Of a stretch of 64,000 nucleotides of DNA, positions 16,588 through 26,954 are shown in pieces. Under the pieces are notes generated by a model, which made no database searches, was not told where the DNA came from, and was given only the letters and a program-made list of their open reading frames with translations. Origin of the DNA: Agrobacterium arsenijevicii (GTDB taxonomy: Bacteria > Pseudomonadota > Alphaproteobacteria > Rhizobiales > Rhizobiaceae). Position 1 is the stretch's first letter. Each line of letters begins with the position of its first letter. The translations under genes and the position numbers were made by a program. The DNA is taken from positions 29,945 to 93,944 of the forward strand of contig JWIT01000018.1 of the NCBI GenBank assembly GCA_000949895.1, written 5' to 3'.

Positions 16588-16758
16588 GATAAGCTTCCTT
16601 GCACGATTGAAACGATTGAAATCCCGTTTACCGATTAGCCTGCCCCGGCTTTGATGTCGAGGCATGGCGAGGCCATTTTTTATCCAGATACTTCAATCAA
16701 TTTGCTTCTTCAAAGCATCCTCTTGCGATAATCTGACGCCCCAGTTTGCGGAGTCAGC

Positions 16759-17247
16759 ATGGCCAAGGAAATTGAACGGAAGTTTCTTGTTGCAGGCGGT
16801 GAGTGGCGTAATGAAGTGACGCATAGCATGGCTTTCCGGCAGGCATATGTCGCCTCGCTGGAAAATCGGTCGGTCAGGGTCAGGATCGTCAATGGGCGTG
16901 ACGCGACACTGACCATCAAGATCGGCGCAAGCGCACTTGTTCGCGACGAATATGAATATTCCATCCCACTGGAAGACGCGGAAGAACTGATGGCCAGCGC
17001 GCCGGGCGTGGTGATCGAAAAGACGCGCCACACCGTCGATCATGGCGGCTTCACCTGGGAGGTCGATGTTTTCGAGGGCCGATATCAGGGGCTGATCGTG
17101 GCAGAGGTGGAGATGGACGACGAAAACGCCAATCCCGACCTGCCCTCCTGGCTCGGCAAAGAGGTTACGGGCGACCGGCGCTTTTCCAACCAGTCGCTTG
17201 CCATGGACTGTCCGCACGGAGACTTGACGGATGCCCTTCAGGATTGA
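16759..17247 (+). CDS. CYTH domain protein (inorganic triphosphatase-like)
   Basis: A 162-residue single-domain CYTH protein with the signature ExExK at Glu4, Glu6 and Lys8, followed by alternating basic and acidic strands of the triphosphate tunnel (RVRI, TLTIKIG, EVDVFEG, VAEVEM). Characterised bacterial homologues hydrolyse inorganic tripolyphosphate with a divalent metal. A ribosome site CGGAG lies 6-7 bases before the ATG. The next gene, a CHAD protein, overlaps by 17 bases; CYTH and CHAD are often fused or paired and both bind polyphosphate. Confidence 0.92.
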   Translation: MAKEIERKFLVAGGEWRNEVTHSMAFRQAYVASLENRSVRVRIVNGRDATLTIKIGASALVRDEYEYSIPLEDAEELMASAPGVVIEKTRHTVDHGGFTWEVDVFEGRYQGLIVAEVEMDDENANPDLPSWLGKEVTGDRRFSNQSLAMDCPHGDLTDALQD

Positions 17248-18139
17248 TCCGAAACAACCCTTCGACGATGAAATCCGCCGCGCCGGGCTGGAACTGATCG
17301 AAGACGCCATAACGATCCTTCGCGACCAGCCTTCCGGCTCGCATGAGGCGGTGCACGATGCCCGCAAGCGGTTCAAGCGGCTGCGGGCGCTCTATCGCCT
17401 CATCCGCAAGGCCGCGCCCGATTTCAGTCGCGAGGAAAATGCCCGCTTTCGCGATATCGCCCGCTCGCTCGCCTTTGCGCGCGAAGCGACGGCGCTGGTG
17501 GAAACGGCGGATTATCTCGAGCCTTTTGCGCTCTCCACTGCGCAGGGCAAGGCGCTGCGGTCAATCTCGACAATCCTGCGCAAGCGCCGCGACCACGCCA
17601 TCGAACATGAGGCGGGTCTCGAAGACGCCATTTCAGCCGCCATTGCCGGCTGCGAGGAAGGGCGCGAGAGGCTGAAGGCCGTGTCGCTGCCGGACGACCT
17701 GAAAAACACGACGAAGCTGTTGAAGTCCGGCTGGGCGAAGCAGAGGAAAAGGGCGCGCCAGGCGCTGGCCGATTGCCATGACCAGGCCGATGCCGAACAT
17801 TTCCATGAATTGCGCAAATCCGGGCAGGCCTACTGGATGCATCTCGGCCTTCTGCGCCGCCTCTGGCCGTCGGCCATGCGCGCCAAGCGGGCCGACACCA
17901 AACGACTGGTCGATATTCTCGGCCACGAGCACGATCTTTCCGCCCTCGCCGCCTTCGCGGATCGGGAGCCGGAGCGTTTCGGCAATGGCGAGCGGCTGGC
18001 TCTGCTTCTCGATGCGATCATCCAGAGACAGCAGACGCTGCGCGCAGAAGGCCTTGAACTGGCAAACGAAGTCTTCTCCGAATCCGCCGGCACGGAAAGC
18101 CGCATCGTCAGCCTTTTGTGGCGGCAAGCGGCGAAGTAG
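17231..18139 (+). CDS. CHAD domain polyphosphate-binding protein
   Basis: A 302-residue all-helical protein built of two four-helix bundles lined with His, Arg and Lys. The signature HDARKRFKRLRALYRLIR is near residues 38-55 and the repeat FHELRKSGQAYWMHLGLLR is in the second half. CHAD proteins bind inorganic polyphosphate and locate to polyphosphate granules. Translation is coupled to the upstream CYTH gene (17-base overlap), so the pair probably recognises and trims polyphosphate together; the exact product is inferred. Confidence 0.92.
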   Translation: MPFRIDPKQPFDDEIRRAGLELIEDAITILRDQPSGSHEAVHDARKRFKRLRALYRLIRKAAPDFSREENARFRDIARSLAFAREATALVETADYLEPFALSTAQGKALRSISTILRKRRDHAIEHEAGLEDAISAAIAGCEEGRERLKAVSLPDDLKNTTKLLKSGWAKQRKRARQALADCHDQADAEHFHELRKSGQAYWMHLGLLRRLWPSAMRAKRADTKRLVDILGHEHDLSALAAFADREPERFGNGERLALLLDAIIQRQQTLRAEGLELANEVFSESAGTESRIVSLLWRQAAK

Positions 18140-18175
18140 GCGGGAAGGCGGCGGAGGGAACGTACCGCCACTCGA

Positions 18176-18262
18176 CGTCATCCTCGGGCTTGTCCCGAGG
18201 ATCTGCAACGGTTCGATTTTGTGCGGCGTGATTAGATCCTTGGGACAAGCCCAAGGATGACG
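18176..18262. repeat. Palindromic intergenic repeat, family A (copy 4)
   Basis: Left arm CGTCATCCTCGGGCTTGTCC, right arm GGACAAGCCCAAGGATGACG, separated by about 45 bases. The spacer ATCTGCAACGGTTCGATTTT matches copy 1 (ATCTGCAACCGATTGATTTA), so the spacer itself is partly conserved. It fills the space between the CHAD gene and the tRNA hydroxylase gene. Confidence 0.85.
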
Positions 18263-18413
18263 GAAGAGGGGTTTTGCGGTCTAACCAACGCGGATTTAAG
18301 TGACGAACCGCCCCACCTCTTGCTCCCTTTGTCCGATACTTGACGATTTTCAAAATACCGGCAGCGGCGGATAAATATTGATTTGCGGCCGCCGCCGCTG
18401 TATTTCAGCGCCC

Positions 18414-19358
18414 ATGACCGACACCACCATTCTCCCCCGCCCGGAAGCCACTGGCGATTTCCTTGTGGCTGCGCTTTATCATTTCGCCCGCCTGCCGCGG
18501 TTCGAAAGCCTGCGCGATCAGCTGTTCCAGCTCTGCCAGGAAAACGGCGTCAAGGGCACGCTGCTGCTGGCGGCTGAAGGCATCAACGGCACCATTGCCG
18601 GGCCGGATGCGGGCGTGCGCACTGTGCTCGCCTTCCTGCGCGCGCAGCCGGAATTCGGCGCGCTGGAACACAAGGAAAGCCGGGCATCGAACATGCCTTT
18701 CGTGCGCATGAAGGTGAAGCTCAAGAAAGAGATCGTCACCATGGGCGTGCCGGACATCGATCCGAACCGTATCGTCGGCACCTATGTCGATCCGCGTGAC
18801 TGGAACGGGCTGATCTCCGACCCTGATACCATCGTCATCGACACGCGCAACGATTACGAGACCGCCATCGGCCTTTTCAAGGGCGCGGTGGACCCGAAGA
18901 CCAAGACCTTCCGCGAGTTTCCCGACTGGGTGAAGAACAATCCCGGCCTGCACAACAAGCCGAAGATCGCCATGTATTGCACCGGCGGTATCCGCTGCGA
19001 AAAGGCCACCGCCTTCATGAAGGAGCAGGGCTTCGACGAGGTCTACCACCTCAAGGGCGGCATCCTGAAATATCTGGAGGAAGTGCCGGAAGAAGAAAGC
19101 CTGTGGGAAGGCGCCTGCTTCGTGTTCGACGAGCGCGTCTCTGTTGTCCACGGCCTTGCCGAAGGCGACCACAAGCTCTGCCATGCCTGCCGCAACCCGA
19201 TCACGCCCGAGGTGCGGTTATCGCCGCTGTTCGAAGAAGGTGTTTCCTGCCCGAGCTGTTACGATGACCGCACGGAAGAGGACCGCCAGCGCTTCCGCGA
19301 CCGGCAGCAGCAGATCGAACTGGCAAAGAAGCGCGGCGAGCGGCATCTGGGGCGGTAA
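18414..19358 (+). CDS. trhO: tRNA uridine-34 hydroxylase TrhO (rhodanese-like, UPF0176)
   Basis: A 314-residue enzyme that hydroxylates uridine 34 of a set of tRNAs to 5-hydroxyuridine using oxygen. The domain order is an N-terminal ferredoxin-like acylphosphatase fold ([18 protein letters not shown]), a rhodanese domain with the essential Cys189 in CTGGIRCEK, and a C-terminal Cys-rich tail (CHACRNP...CPSC) that likely binds zinc. The ATG at 18414 is used; the longer frame begins with TTG. There is no clear ribosome site, so leaderless or weak initiation is possible. Cotranscription with the CHAD gene is unlikely across the repeat. Confidence 0.92.
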   Translation: MTDTTILPRPEATGDFLVAALYHFARLPRFESLRDQLFQLCQENGVKGTLLLAAEGINGTIAGPDAGVRTVLAFLRAQPEFGALEHKESRASNMPFVRMKVKLKKEIVTMGVPDIDPNRIVGTYVDPRDWNGLISDPDTIVIDTRNDYETAIGLFKGAVDPKTKTFREFPDWVKNNPGLHNKPKIAMYCTGGIRCEKATAFMKEQGFDEVYHLKGGILKYLEEVPEEESLWEGACFVFDERVSVVHGLAEGDHKLCHACRNPITPEVRLSPLFEEGVSCPSCYDDRTEEDRQRFRDRQQQIELAKKRGERHLGR

Positions 19359-19379
19359 AACGGGTCGGCGGACGCTTTC

Positions 19380-20567
19380 TTATTTCAGAGTATAGGTAAG
19401 CGTTCCGTAACCGAGCTGGTCAAAGCCGCCGCTGTTCGGGCCATAGTTTCCGCCGCCGCCTTCCGGGCGCGTTGCCTTGGCCGCCATCGTCAGATAGGGC
19501 GCATCGAGGCCTTTCAGAACGACATAGTGGTTGTAGAACAGCTCCCAGACCGGGCGGGCGCCGCCACGCCCCTGGCTCGAAATGATGTTCTGGGTAACAT
19601 CGCTGTTGCTGTAAGGCGTGTAGGGAACATCACCGCCCTGATTATATTTCGCGATATATTCGATGCCCTTCAGCACGCGGTTGTCTTCGTAACCGAAGAG
19701 GTCATCATGCTGGTTCCAGGCCATCTGGCAGAATACACCTAACAGCGCGACATTGAGTGTGTTGTGTCCCTGATCGCGGCCGCTTTCCTGCGTCTGCCCC
19801 AATCCGCCCGGATAGAGTTTCCACACGACATGGTCGATAGCGCCATTGCCCTTGCCGTGTTTGAAATAATCGACCGCCTCGTTATAGATGTCGCGCCGGT
19901 CGGTGAGAATGCCGATGGCAAGCATCGAATCCATGTTGGCCAGATCCCAGTTGGCCCAGTAGTGATCGATCTTGGCGCCGTTATGCCTGACCAGAAAATC
20001 GTGGTTCATCGGATAGAACACCCTGAGCATCATCGCCTTGAAACGATCGACGTTCTGGGCCGGCCATTTCTGGTAGCCGCGCATGATCTCGGCCACGTCG
20101 GCAAGCTGATAACCGTAGATGCCCGAGGCAAGAAACTTGTCGGACGTTCCGCCAATTCCCGTCAGTTTTGCCGAACAGGCATCAAGGATGGCAACGGCTT
20201 TGTCGGCATAGGCATCGTCACCACTGATCTTCCAGCGCAGGGCAAGCGCATAGGCGGCTGCCGTGTCGTTGAACAGTGCGGAATAGTTTTCCGGGTGGGT
20301 TCCATCCGCTCCACGGTAAAGCATTTCCACGGGATGCGGCGTCCAGTTCAACGATGCATGCGGGTTCCTGGTCAGAACGTCCCAGCCATCCGTCCAGGGC
20401 TGCGCTTTCTCAGCGATCCTGGTTTTCATCCGCGCAAAATCGGCCTGGCTATGCAGGGCGCCCGGATGGATGAAAGCGTTAGAAGCTGCCTGGGCGGTAT
20501 TTGCGCCAATCGCGATCACGCTGACCGTGCCGACAAGCGCGCAGATGCGTCTGAATGAAAACTTCAA
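19380..20567 (-). CDS. Alginate lyase family polysaccharide lyase, secreted
   Basis: A 395-residue exported protein. The signal peptide spans about residues 1-27 (ALVGTVSVIAIGANTAQA-AS). The mature part is an alpha/alpha-toroid of the Pfam Alginate_lyase type, with conserved segments WANWDLANMDSMLAIG and QESGRDQGHN that form the active-site groove in related lyases. Such enzymes cleave uronic-acid polymers (alginate, glucuronan-like) by beta-elimination in the periplasm or outside. The SGRDQGHN segment resembles the PL38-type glucuronan lyases more than classical AlgL, but I cannot test this. No transport genes adjoin it; nearby KDPG aldolase could process the products. Confidence 0.85.
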   Translation of the reverse strand: MKFSFRRICALVGTVSVIAIGANTAQAASNAFIHPGALHSQADFARMKTRIAEKAQPWTDGWDVLTRNPHASLNWTPHPVEMLYRGADGTHPENYSALFNDTAAAYALALRWKISGDDAYADKAVAILDACSAKLTGIGGTSDKFLASGIYGYQLADVAEIMRGYQKWPAQNVDRFKAMMLRVFYPMNHDFLVRHNGAKIDHYWANWDLANMDSMLAIGILTDRRDIYNEAVDYFKHGKGNGAIDHVVWKLYPGGLGQTQESGRDQGHNTLNVALLGVFCQMAWNQHDDLFGYEDNRVLKGIEYIAKYNQGGDVPYTPYSNSDVTQNIISSQGRGGARPVWELFYNHYVVLKGLDAPYLTMAAKATRPEGGGGNYGPNSGGFDQLGYGTLTYTLK

Positions 20568-20652
20568 TTGACCGACTCCCTATGACGCGGCGAGTGGACC
20601 ACAGTCACTTAAAAAGGCGATTTTATGGGTAGGTGACCTGAACGGCGGCCGC

Positions 20653-22857
20653 TTACGCCCCTGCCCGGAGCGCAAATAGAGGTGCCGTCTGCTCCTCCAG
20701 CATGGCGGTGATCGCTTCGGCGGCGATCGGTTTTGAGAACAGGTAACCCTGCAACTCGTCACAACCACACAGATGCAGGATGGCCGCCTGTTCTTCCGTC
20801 TCTATGCCTTCCGCCGTGACCGGAATACCGAGTGATTTCGCCAGCGCTACGGTTGCCTGCAGCATTTCCAGCGACCGTCCGCCCTGCTCGAGCGCCATGA
20901 CCAGCGACCGGTCGATCTTCATGCGGTCGAAACCGAAGCGGCGCAGATATCCGACACTGGCGAAACCGGCGCCGAAATCGTCGAGCGCTATGTGCAGGCC
21001 AAGCTGTTTCAGCTTGTCGATCGCCGCACTTGCCCGTTCCGGATGCTGGATGAAATAACCCTCCGTCATTTCCAGCCGCAGCCTTGCGGTCGGCGTCTGC
21101 GTGGCGGCGAGGATATCCGATACATGGCCGGAAAATGCAGGGTTGCGGAGCTGAACGGGTGAAATATTCACGGAAAGCTTGATGGAGGGCCATTGCCCCG
21201 CGGTCTCGCAGGCCTTGCGCAGCACCAGAAGGCCGAGCCTGTCGATAAGGCCACTGGTTTCGGCCGCCGCAATGAAGATATCCGGCGGCACGAAGCCGTA
21301 TCCCGGCCTTTGCCAGCGGGCAAGCGCCTCCACCCCGGTGATGCACCGCGTGGCGGCGCTGACGACCGGCTGATAGACCACCGATATCTCGTCATTCAAA
21401 ATAGCGTAACGCAGATCGGCCTCGAGTTGCAGCTTTTCCTCGCGCAGCGCATCCATTTTCAGTTCGTAAGCGACATAACGCCCACGCCCGTTTTCCTTGG
21501 CCTGATACATGGCCATATCGGCGCGGCGCAGCAGTTCCTCGCCGTTGATGTCTCCGGCTCGGGAAACAGAGGTGCCGATACTGCAACCGATGCTCGCCAC
21601 CCGCTCGCCGATGCTGAAAGGCTCGGTGAACAGTTCGAGCAGCGCCTGACAAAGCTTGCGGCCCTCCGACCAGACGTCGTTGCCCTGAATGGCGATGGCG
21701 AACTCGTCGCCGCCCAGCCGCGCAAGCACCGCATCTTCCGGCACCAGCACCCGGAGCGCCGCCGCCACGCCCTTGATCAGTCGGTCACCGGCGGCATGGC
21801 CGTAGGCATCGTTGATTTCCTTGAAGCCATCCAGATCGAGATAGAGCAGCTTGATATCGGTCTTGTCGTGGCGGGCTTTGCCGACCATGCGGTTCAGCTT
21901 GGAAAACAGCCCGGCGCGGTTGGCAAGCCCGCTCAACCGATCGCGCAGCGCCTCTTCCCTGGCTGCCGCCTCATCGGCCTTCAGCCGGTCGAGCGTGGCT
22001 GAACCGATGATGAGAAGAACGAGAAAAAACGTGCCGGCAATGCCGAGAGCTGTAAAGACGACCGGCCGCGCCTCATGGAAGCTGACGTCTCCCGGCAGGT
22101 GCGAGCGCCAGACTAGCCGCGCCAGCACATCGCCAAGCGGACTGACGATATCCACATGGTTGGTCGCCGGCCCGTCGCCATATTGCAGTTCCAGACCTTC
22201 GATGACGTAGTTGCGGGCAAGCTTGTCCACCGTCACCTGTTTGAGATGGCGGGCGAAAATCAGATAACGCCGCTCGGAACCCACCGGCGGCAATTCGCCG
22301 GATTTGAGCCGCACCAGCGCGACACCTGCGGCAGCGATGCCCTCACGGGTCTCGATGAAACCCGTGACCTGCGACGTGATGCCGGGACGCATGGAACGCA
22401 CCCGTTCGATCATCTCGTTCAGGCCACTCCCGAAATAGGCATCGGGCTTCCAGGTAACCGGCTTGCCGTCCTGGTAGGCCATCTGGACCTTGTTGGTCTC
22501 ATCGATGACGACGGCGGTATCGAAAAGATCACTGTTGACCGTCATCTCGCCATAATTGCTTGCGACCCAGTCGAACCTGTCGGGAGCGTAGACGTATTCG
22601 GCGGCATCGTCCCAGGCGGCGTAGTCGTTGAGCGTCGCGCCAAGCTGGTCGCGGAAGGTGACGAGAGCACCCGCCGTGGTCTCGCGCGAGCGGGCATTGT
22701 CGAGCGAATTCGCCCTTTCCCTGACCTGGCTGAGGGCGGACAAAACCAGCGCGGTGACGATGAGAAGCACCAGCGCAAAGGTGGACAATACGACGCCGAC
22801 GGCGGTTCTACGCCCGACCGGCAAATATTCCCCAATGTTTCGCGGCGCAATCCGCAT
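20653..22857 (-). CDS. CHASE4-GGDEF-EAL cyclic-di-GMP enzyme
   Basis: A 734-residue inner-membrane signalling protein. Two membrane helices (about 17-40 and 262-285) flank a periplasmic CHASE4-type sensor. A GGDEF domain follows with intact RLGGDEF near residue 379, then an EAL domain with EALARW near residue 508 and the metal and catalytic motifs NISPVQL, LEMTEGYF, LDDFGAGFASVGYL and TAEGIETEEQ all present. It should therefore both make and break cyclic-di-GMP; which activity dominates cannot be read. The start at 22857 has AAGGGGA 5-6 bases upstream; the longer frame adds 13 residues. It stands alone. Confidence 0.92.
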   Translation of the reverse strand: MRIAPRNIGEYLPVGRRTAVGVVLSTFALVLLIVTALVLSALSQVRERANSLDNARSRETTAGALVTFRDQLGATLNDYAAWDDAAEYVYAPDRFDWVASNYGEMTVNSDLFDTAVVIDETNKVQMAYQDGKPVTWKPDAYFGSGLNEMIERVRSMRPGITSQVTGFIETREGIAAAGVALVRLKSGELPPVGSERRYLIFARHLKQVTVDKLARNYVIEGLELQYGDGPATNHVDIVSPLGDVLARLVWRSHLPGDVSFHEARPVVFTALGIAGTFFLVLLIIGSATLDRLKADEAAAREEALRDRLSGLANRAGLFSKLNRMVGKARHDKTDIKLLYLDLDGFKEINDAYGHAAGDRLIKGVAAALRVLVPEDAVLARLGGDEFAIAIQGNDVWSEGRKLCQALLELFTEPFSIGERVASIGCSIGTSVSRAGDINGEELLRRADMAMYQAKENGRGRYVAYELKMDALREEKLQLEADLRYAILNDEISVVYQPVVSAATRCITGVEALARWQRPGYGFVPPDIFIAAAETSGLIDRLGLLVLRKACETAGQWPSIKLSVNISPVQLRNPAFSGHVSDILAATQTPTARLRLEMTEGYFIQHPERASAAIDKLKQLGLHIALDDFGAGFASVGYLRRFGFDRMKIDRSLVMALEQGGRSLEMLQATVALAKSLGIPVTAEGIETEEQAAILHLCGCDELQGYLFSKPIAAEAITAMLEEQTAPLFALRAGA

Positions 22858-23038
22858 AAAATCCCCTTCGAAAGCATCATCTTGCGAAGGAAACATTCAA
22901 AAGCCGTTAAGTTGGATTGTGGCAGCGCCCCAAAAAACAACGGGTATAAAACGACAGTCCGGGTGAAAACCCGAAAAATCCTTCCCCAAAATGGTGGGGG
23001 ATTTTCATGAAAGACGGGGATGCGCCCTCCCCGCAAAC

Positions 23039-23066
23039 AAAAAACCTCCCCCGCGAACGGGAGAGG
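23039..23066 (-). terminator. Intrinsic terminator of the metNIQ operon
   Basis: Leftward: CCTCTCCC-GTTCGC-GGGGGAGG followed by six T. It lies 45 bases after the metQ stop. Clear stem plus T-run. Confidence 0.75.
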
Positions 23067-23110
23067 CCAAAGCTTTTGCCGTGACTGGCGAGATTACCGG
23101 GACGGCCCGA

Positions 23111-23890
23111 TTACCAGGACGGAATGACCGTGCCGTTGTACTTTTCCAGAATGAAGGCCTTCACTTCCGGGCTATGGTAGGATTCAACCAGCGTCTTCAC
23201 CCACGGCTTGTCCTTGTCCTGTGCACGAACGGCGATGACATTCGCATAAGGAGACTTTTCGCTTTCGATGGCGATGGCGTCCTTCTTGGGGTTCAGGCCC
23301 GCTGCCGTGGCATAGTTGGTGTTGATGACCGAAGCGTCGGTGTCATCAAGCGAACGCGGCAGCTGGGCAGCGTCAAGCTCGACGATCTGGATGTTCTTCG
23401 GGTTTTCGGTGATGTCGGCAGGCGTCACCTTCAGGCCGGCCTCTTCCTTGACCTTGATAACGCCCTTGGAAGCGAGAACCAGAAGCGCACGGCCGCCATT
23501 GGTCGGGTCGTTCGGAATACCGACCGTCGCGCCGTCCTTCAGCTCGTCGAGGTTCTTCACCTTCTTCGAATAAACGCCCATCGGGGTGGTGATGGTGGTG
23601 CCGACGCTGACGAGATCGAACTTGCGATCGGCGATCTGGTTGTCGAGGTAAGGCTGATGCTGGAAGGAGTTGGCCTGAAGCTCGCCATCATTCAGCGCCT
23701 GGTTCGGCACGACGTAATCAGAGAATTCGATGATATCGAGGTCCAGTCCCTTGGCAGCCGCGATCTTCTTGACCTGTTCCATGATCTGCGCGTGTTCGGC
23801 GGGGGTGACGCCGATCTTGATCGTCTCGGCCAGAGCCTGACCGGCGGTGAAGAGAGCGGCCAGCGAAGCCGCGAGGATGATTTTCTTCAT
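23111..23890 (-). CDS. metQ: Methionine ABC transporter substrate-binding protein MetQ
   Basis: A 259-residue NlpA/MetQ-family binding protein for methionine (D and L forms in E. coli). The signal peptide ends ALA-ET and there is no lipobox cysteine, so unlike E. coli MetQ it is probably a soluble periplasmic protein. Family segments are IKIGVTPAEHAQIMEQVK, DYVVPNQALNDGELQANSFQHQPYLD and GATVGIPNDPTNGGRALLVL. The ribosome site GGAGACACCC precedes the ATG. It is last in the leftward metN-metI-metQ order, 53 bases after metI. Confidence 0.93.
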   Translation of the reverse strand: MKKIILAASLAALFTAGQALAETIKIGVTPAEHAQIMEQVKKIAAAKGLDLDIIEFSDYVVPNQALNDGELQANSFQHQPYLDNQIADRKFDLVSVGTTITTPMGVYSKKVKNLDELKDGATVGIPNDPTNGGRALLVLASKGVIKVKEEAGLKVTPADITENPKNIQIVELDAAQLPRSLDDTDASVINTNYATAAGLNPKKDAIAIESEKSPYANVIAVRAQDKDKPWVKTLVESYHSPEVKAFILEKYNGTVIPSW

Positions 23891-23943
23891 GGGTGTCTCC
23901 TTGGGTTTGTTGTTCTTGGGATTGTTGTTCTTGAACGGCTTTA

Positions 23944-25952
<2,009 letters not shown>

Positions 25953-25992
25953 AAAAAATCTACCGCAAAGCCGTCTGAGCGGCCCTGCGGCA
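25953..25992 (-). terminator. Intrinsic terminator of the nitroreductase gene
   Basis: Leftward: TGCCGCAGGGCCG, loop CTCA, GACGGCTTTGCGGTA, a stem of about 13 pairs with three G-T pairs, followed by GATTTTTTC. It lies 26 bases after the nitroreductase stop and separates it from metNIQ. Confidence 0.75.
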
Positions 25993-26018
25993 GTCAAGAT
26001 TTCGCGATGGTATGAAAA

Positions 26019-26648
26019 TCAGACGCGGCTGACGAATTCTTCAAGCGGGCGGCGGACCTTCTTCAGGTTCACCAGCCAGTCGCCTTCCGGCTCGCGGTAT
26101 CCGAGCGGCAGGATGGTGACGGAGCGCAGGCCCTTTTCGCGCAGGCCGAGGATTTCATCCAGCTTTGCCGGGTCGAAACCTTCCATCGGGGTGGAATCCA
26201 CGCCCTCGAAGGCCGCCTGCGCAACAGCCATGCCGAAACCGATATAGGCCTGACGGGCGGCATGTTCGAAATTCACTGCCGCATCGCGCTGCGGATAAGA
26301 GGAGAGAAGCATCTTGCGATAGGCTTCCCAGCCCTCGTTCTTGATGCCGCGCTCTTCGTTGACCAGATCGAACATATGGTTGATCCGCTCCTCGGTGTAG
26401 TTATCCCACGCCGCAAACACCAGAAGATGCGAACCTTCGGTGACCTGCGCCTGGTTCCACGCGATCTCGCGGATCTTTGCGCGCACTTCCGGATCGGTGA
26501 CGACGATCACCTCGAACGGCTGCAGGCCGCTGGAGGTGGGCGCAAGCCGCGCCGCCTCGACGATGCGCTCGACCTTGTCTTCCGCCACAGTCTTGGAAGG
26601 GTCCATTTTCTTGGTGGCATAACGCCAGTTGAGTTTTTCGATAAGCAT
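26019..26648 (-). CDS. NAD(P)H-dependent nitroreductase family protein (NfsB-like)
   Basis: A 209-residue flavin (FMN) oxidoreductase that typically works as a homodimer and reduces nitroaromatics, quinones or enals. Visible features are the N-terminal RYATKKMDPSK, the FMN-binding ARLAPTSSGLQPFEVIVV segment, and the C-terminal LPLGYREPEGD loop. The ATG at 26648 is preceded by AGGGA at 9 bases; the longer frame reads into upstream non-coding sequence. Monocistronic. Physiological substrate unknown. Confidence 0.88.
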   Translation of the reverse strand: MLIEKLNWRYATKKMDPSKTVAEDKVERIVEAARLAPTSSGLQPFEVIVVTDPEVRAKIREIAWNQAQVTEGSHLLVFAAWDNYTEERINHMFDLVNEERGIKNEGWEAYRKMLLSSYPQRDAAVNFEHAARQAYIGFGMAVAQAAFEGVDSTPMEGFDPAKLDEILGLREKGLRSVTILPLGYREPEGDWLVNLKKVRRPLEEFVSRV

Positions 26649-26835
26649 GTTCGTTTTCCCTGGGAGGATCAGCCCGCACCGCCCGATGGGGCAGCGGCAG
26701 GCGCTACGCCGTCGTAGCCCGTCTGACATAGGAGACAGGATGGCAGACGCAAGCGGTCACCGCAGGGTAACTGGCAAAAAAAGTCAGGAAAACTGATAAT
26801 AATGCTTCCAAACTTTTCTTCCTACGCCGTGGCGG

Positions 26836-26903
26836 CCTTGGCCTTGACCCGAGAACCACGATTTCAACGCTTATGGATCCTCGCCTCAAGGGCGAGGATG
26901 ACG
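26836..26903. repeat. Family A repeat, degenerate left arm (copy 5)
   Basis: The right arm TGGATCCTCGCCTCAAGGGC and GAGGATGACGG is intact (26874-26903). The left arm, CGGCCTTGGCCTTGACCCGA, is diverged. It sits in the 306-base space between the beta-glucosidase and nitroreductase genes, which otherwise shows no gene. Confidence 0.6.
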
Positions 26904-26954
26904 GCGGAGAGGTTGAATGCGTTTACAGCAGTCTCAACTGCCGATTTCGCTTGC

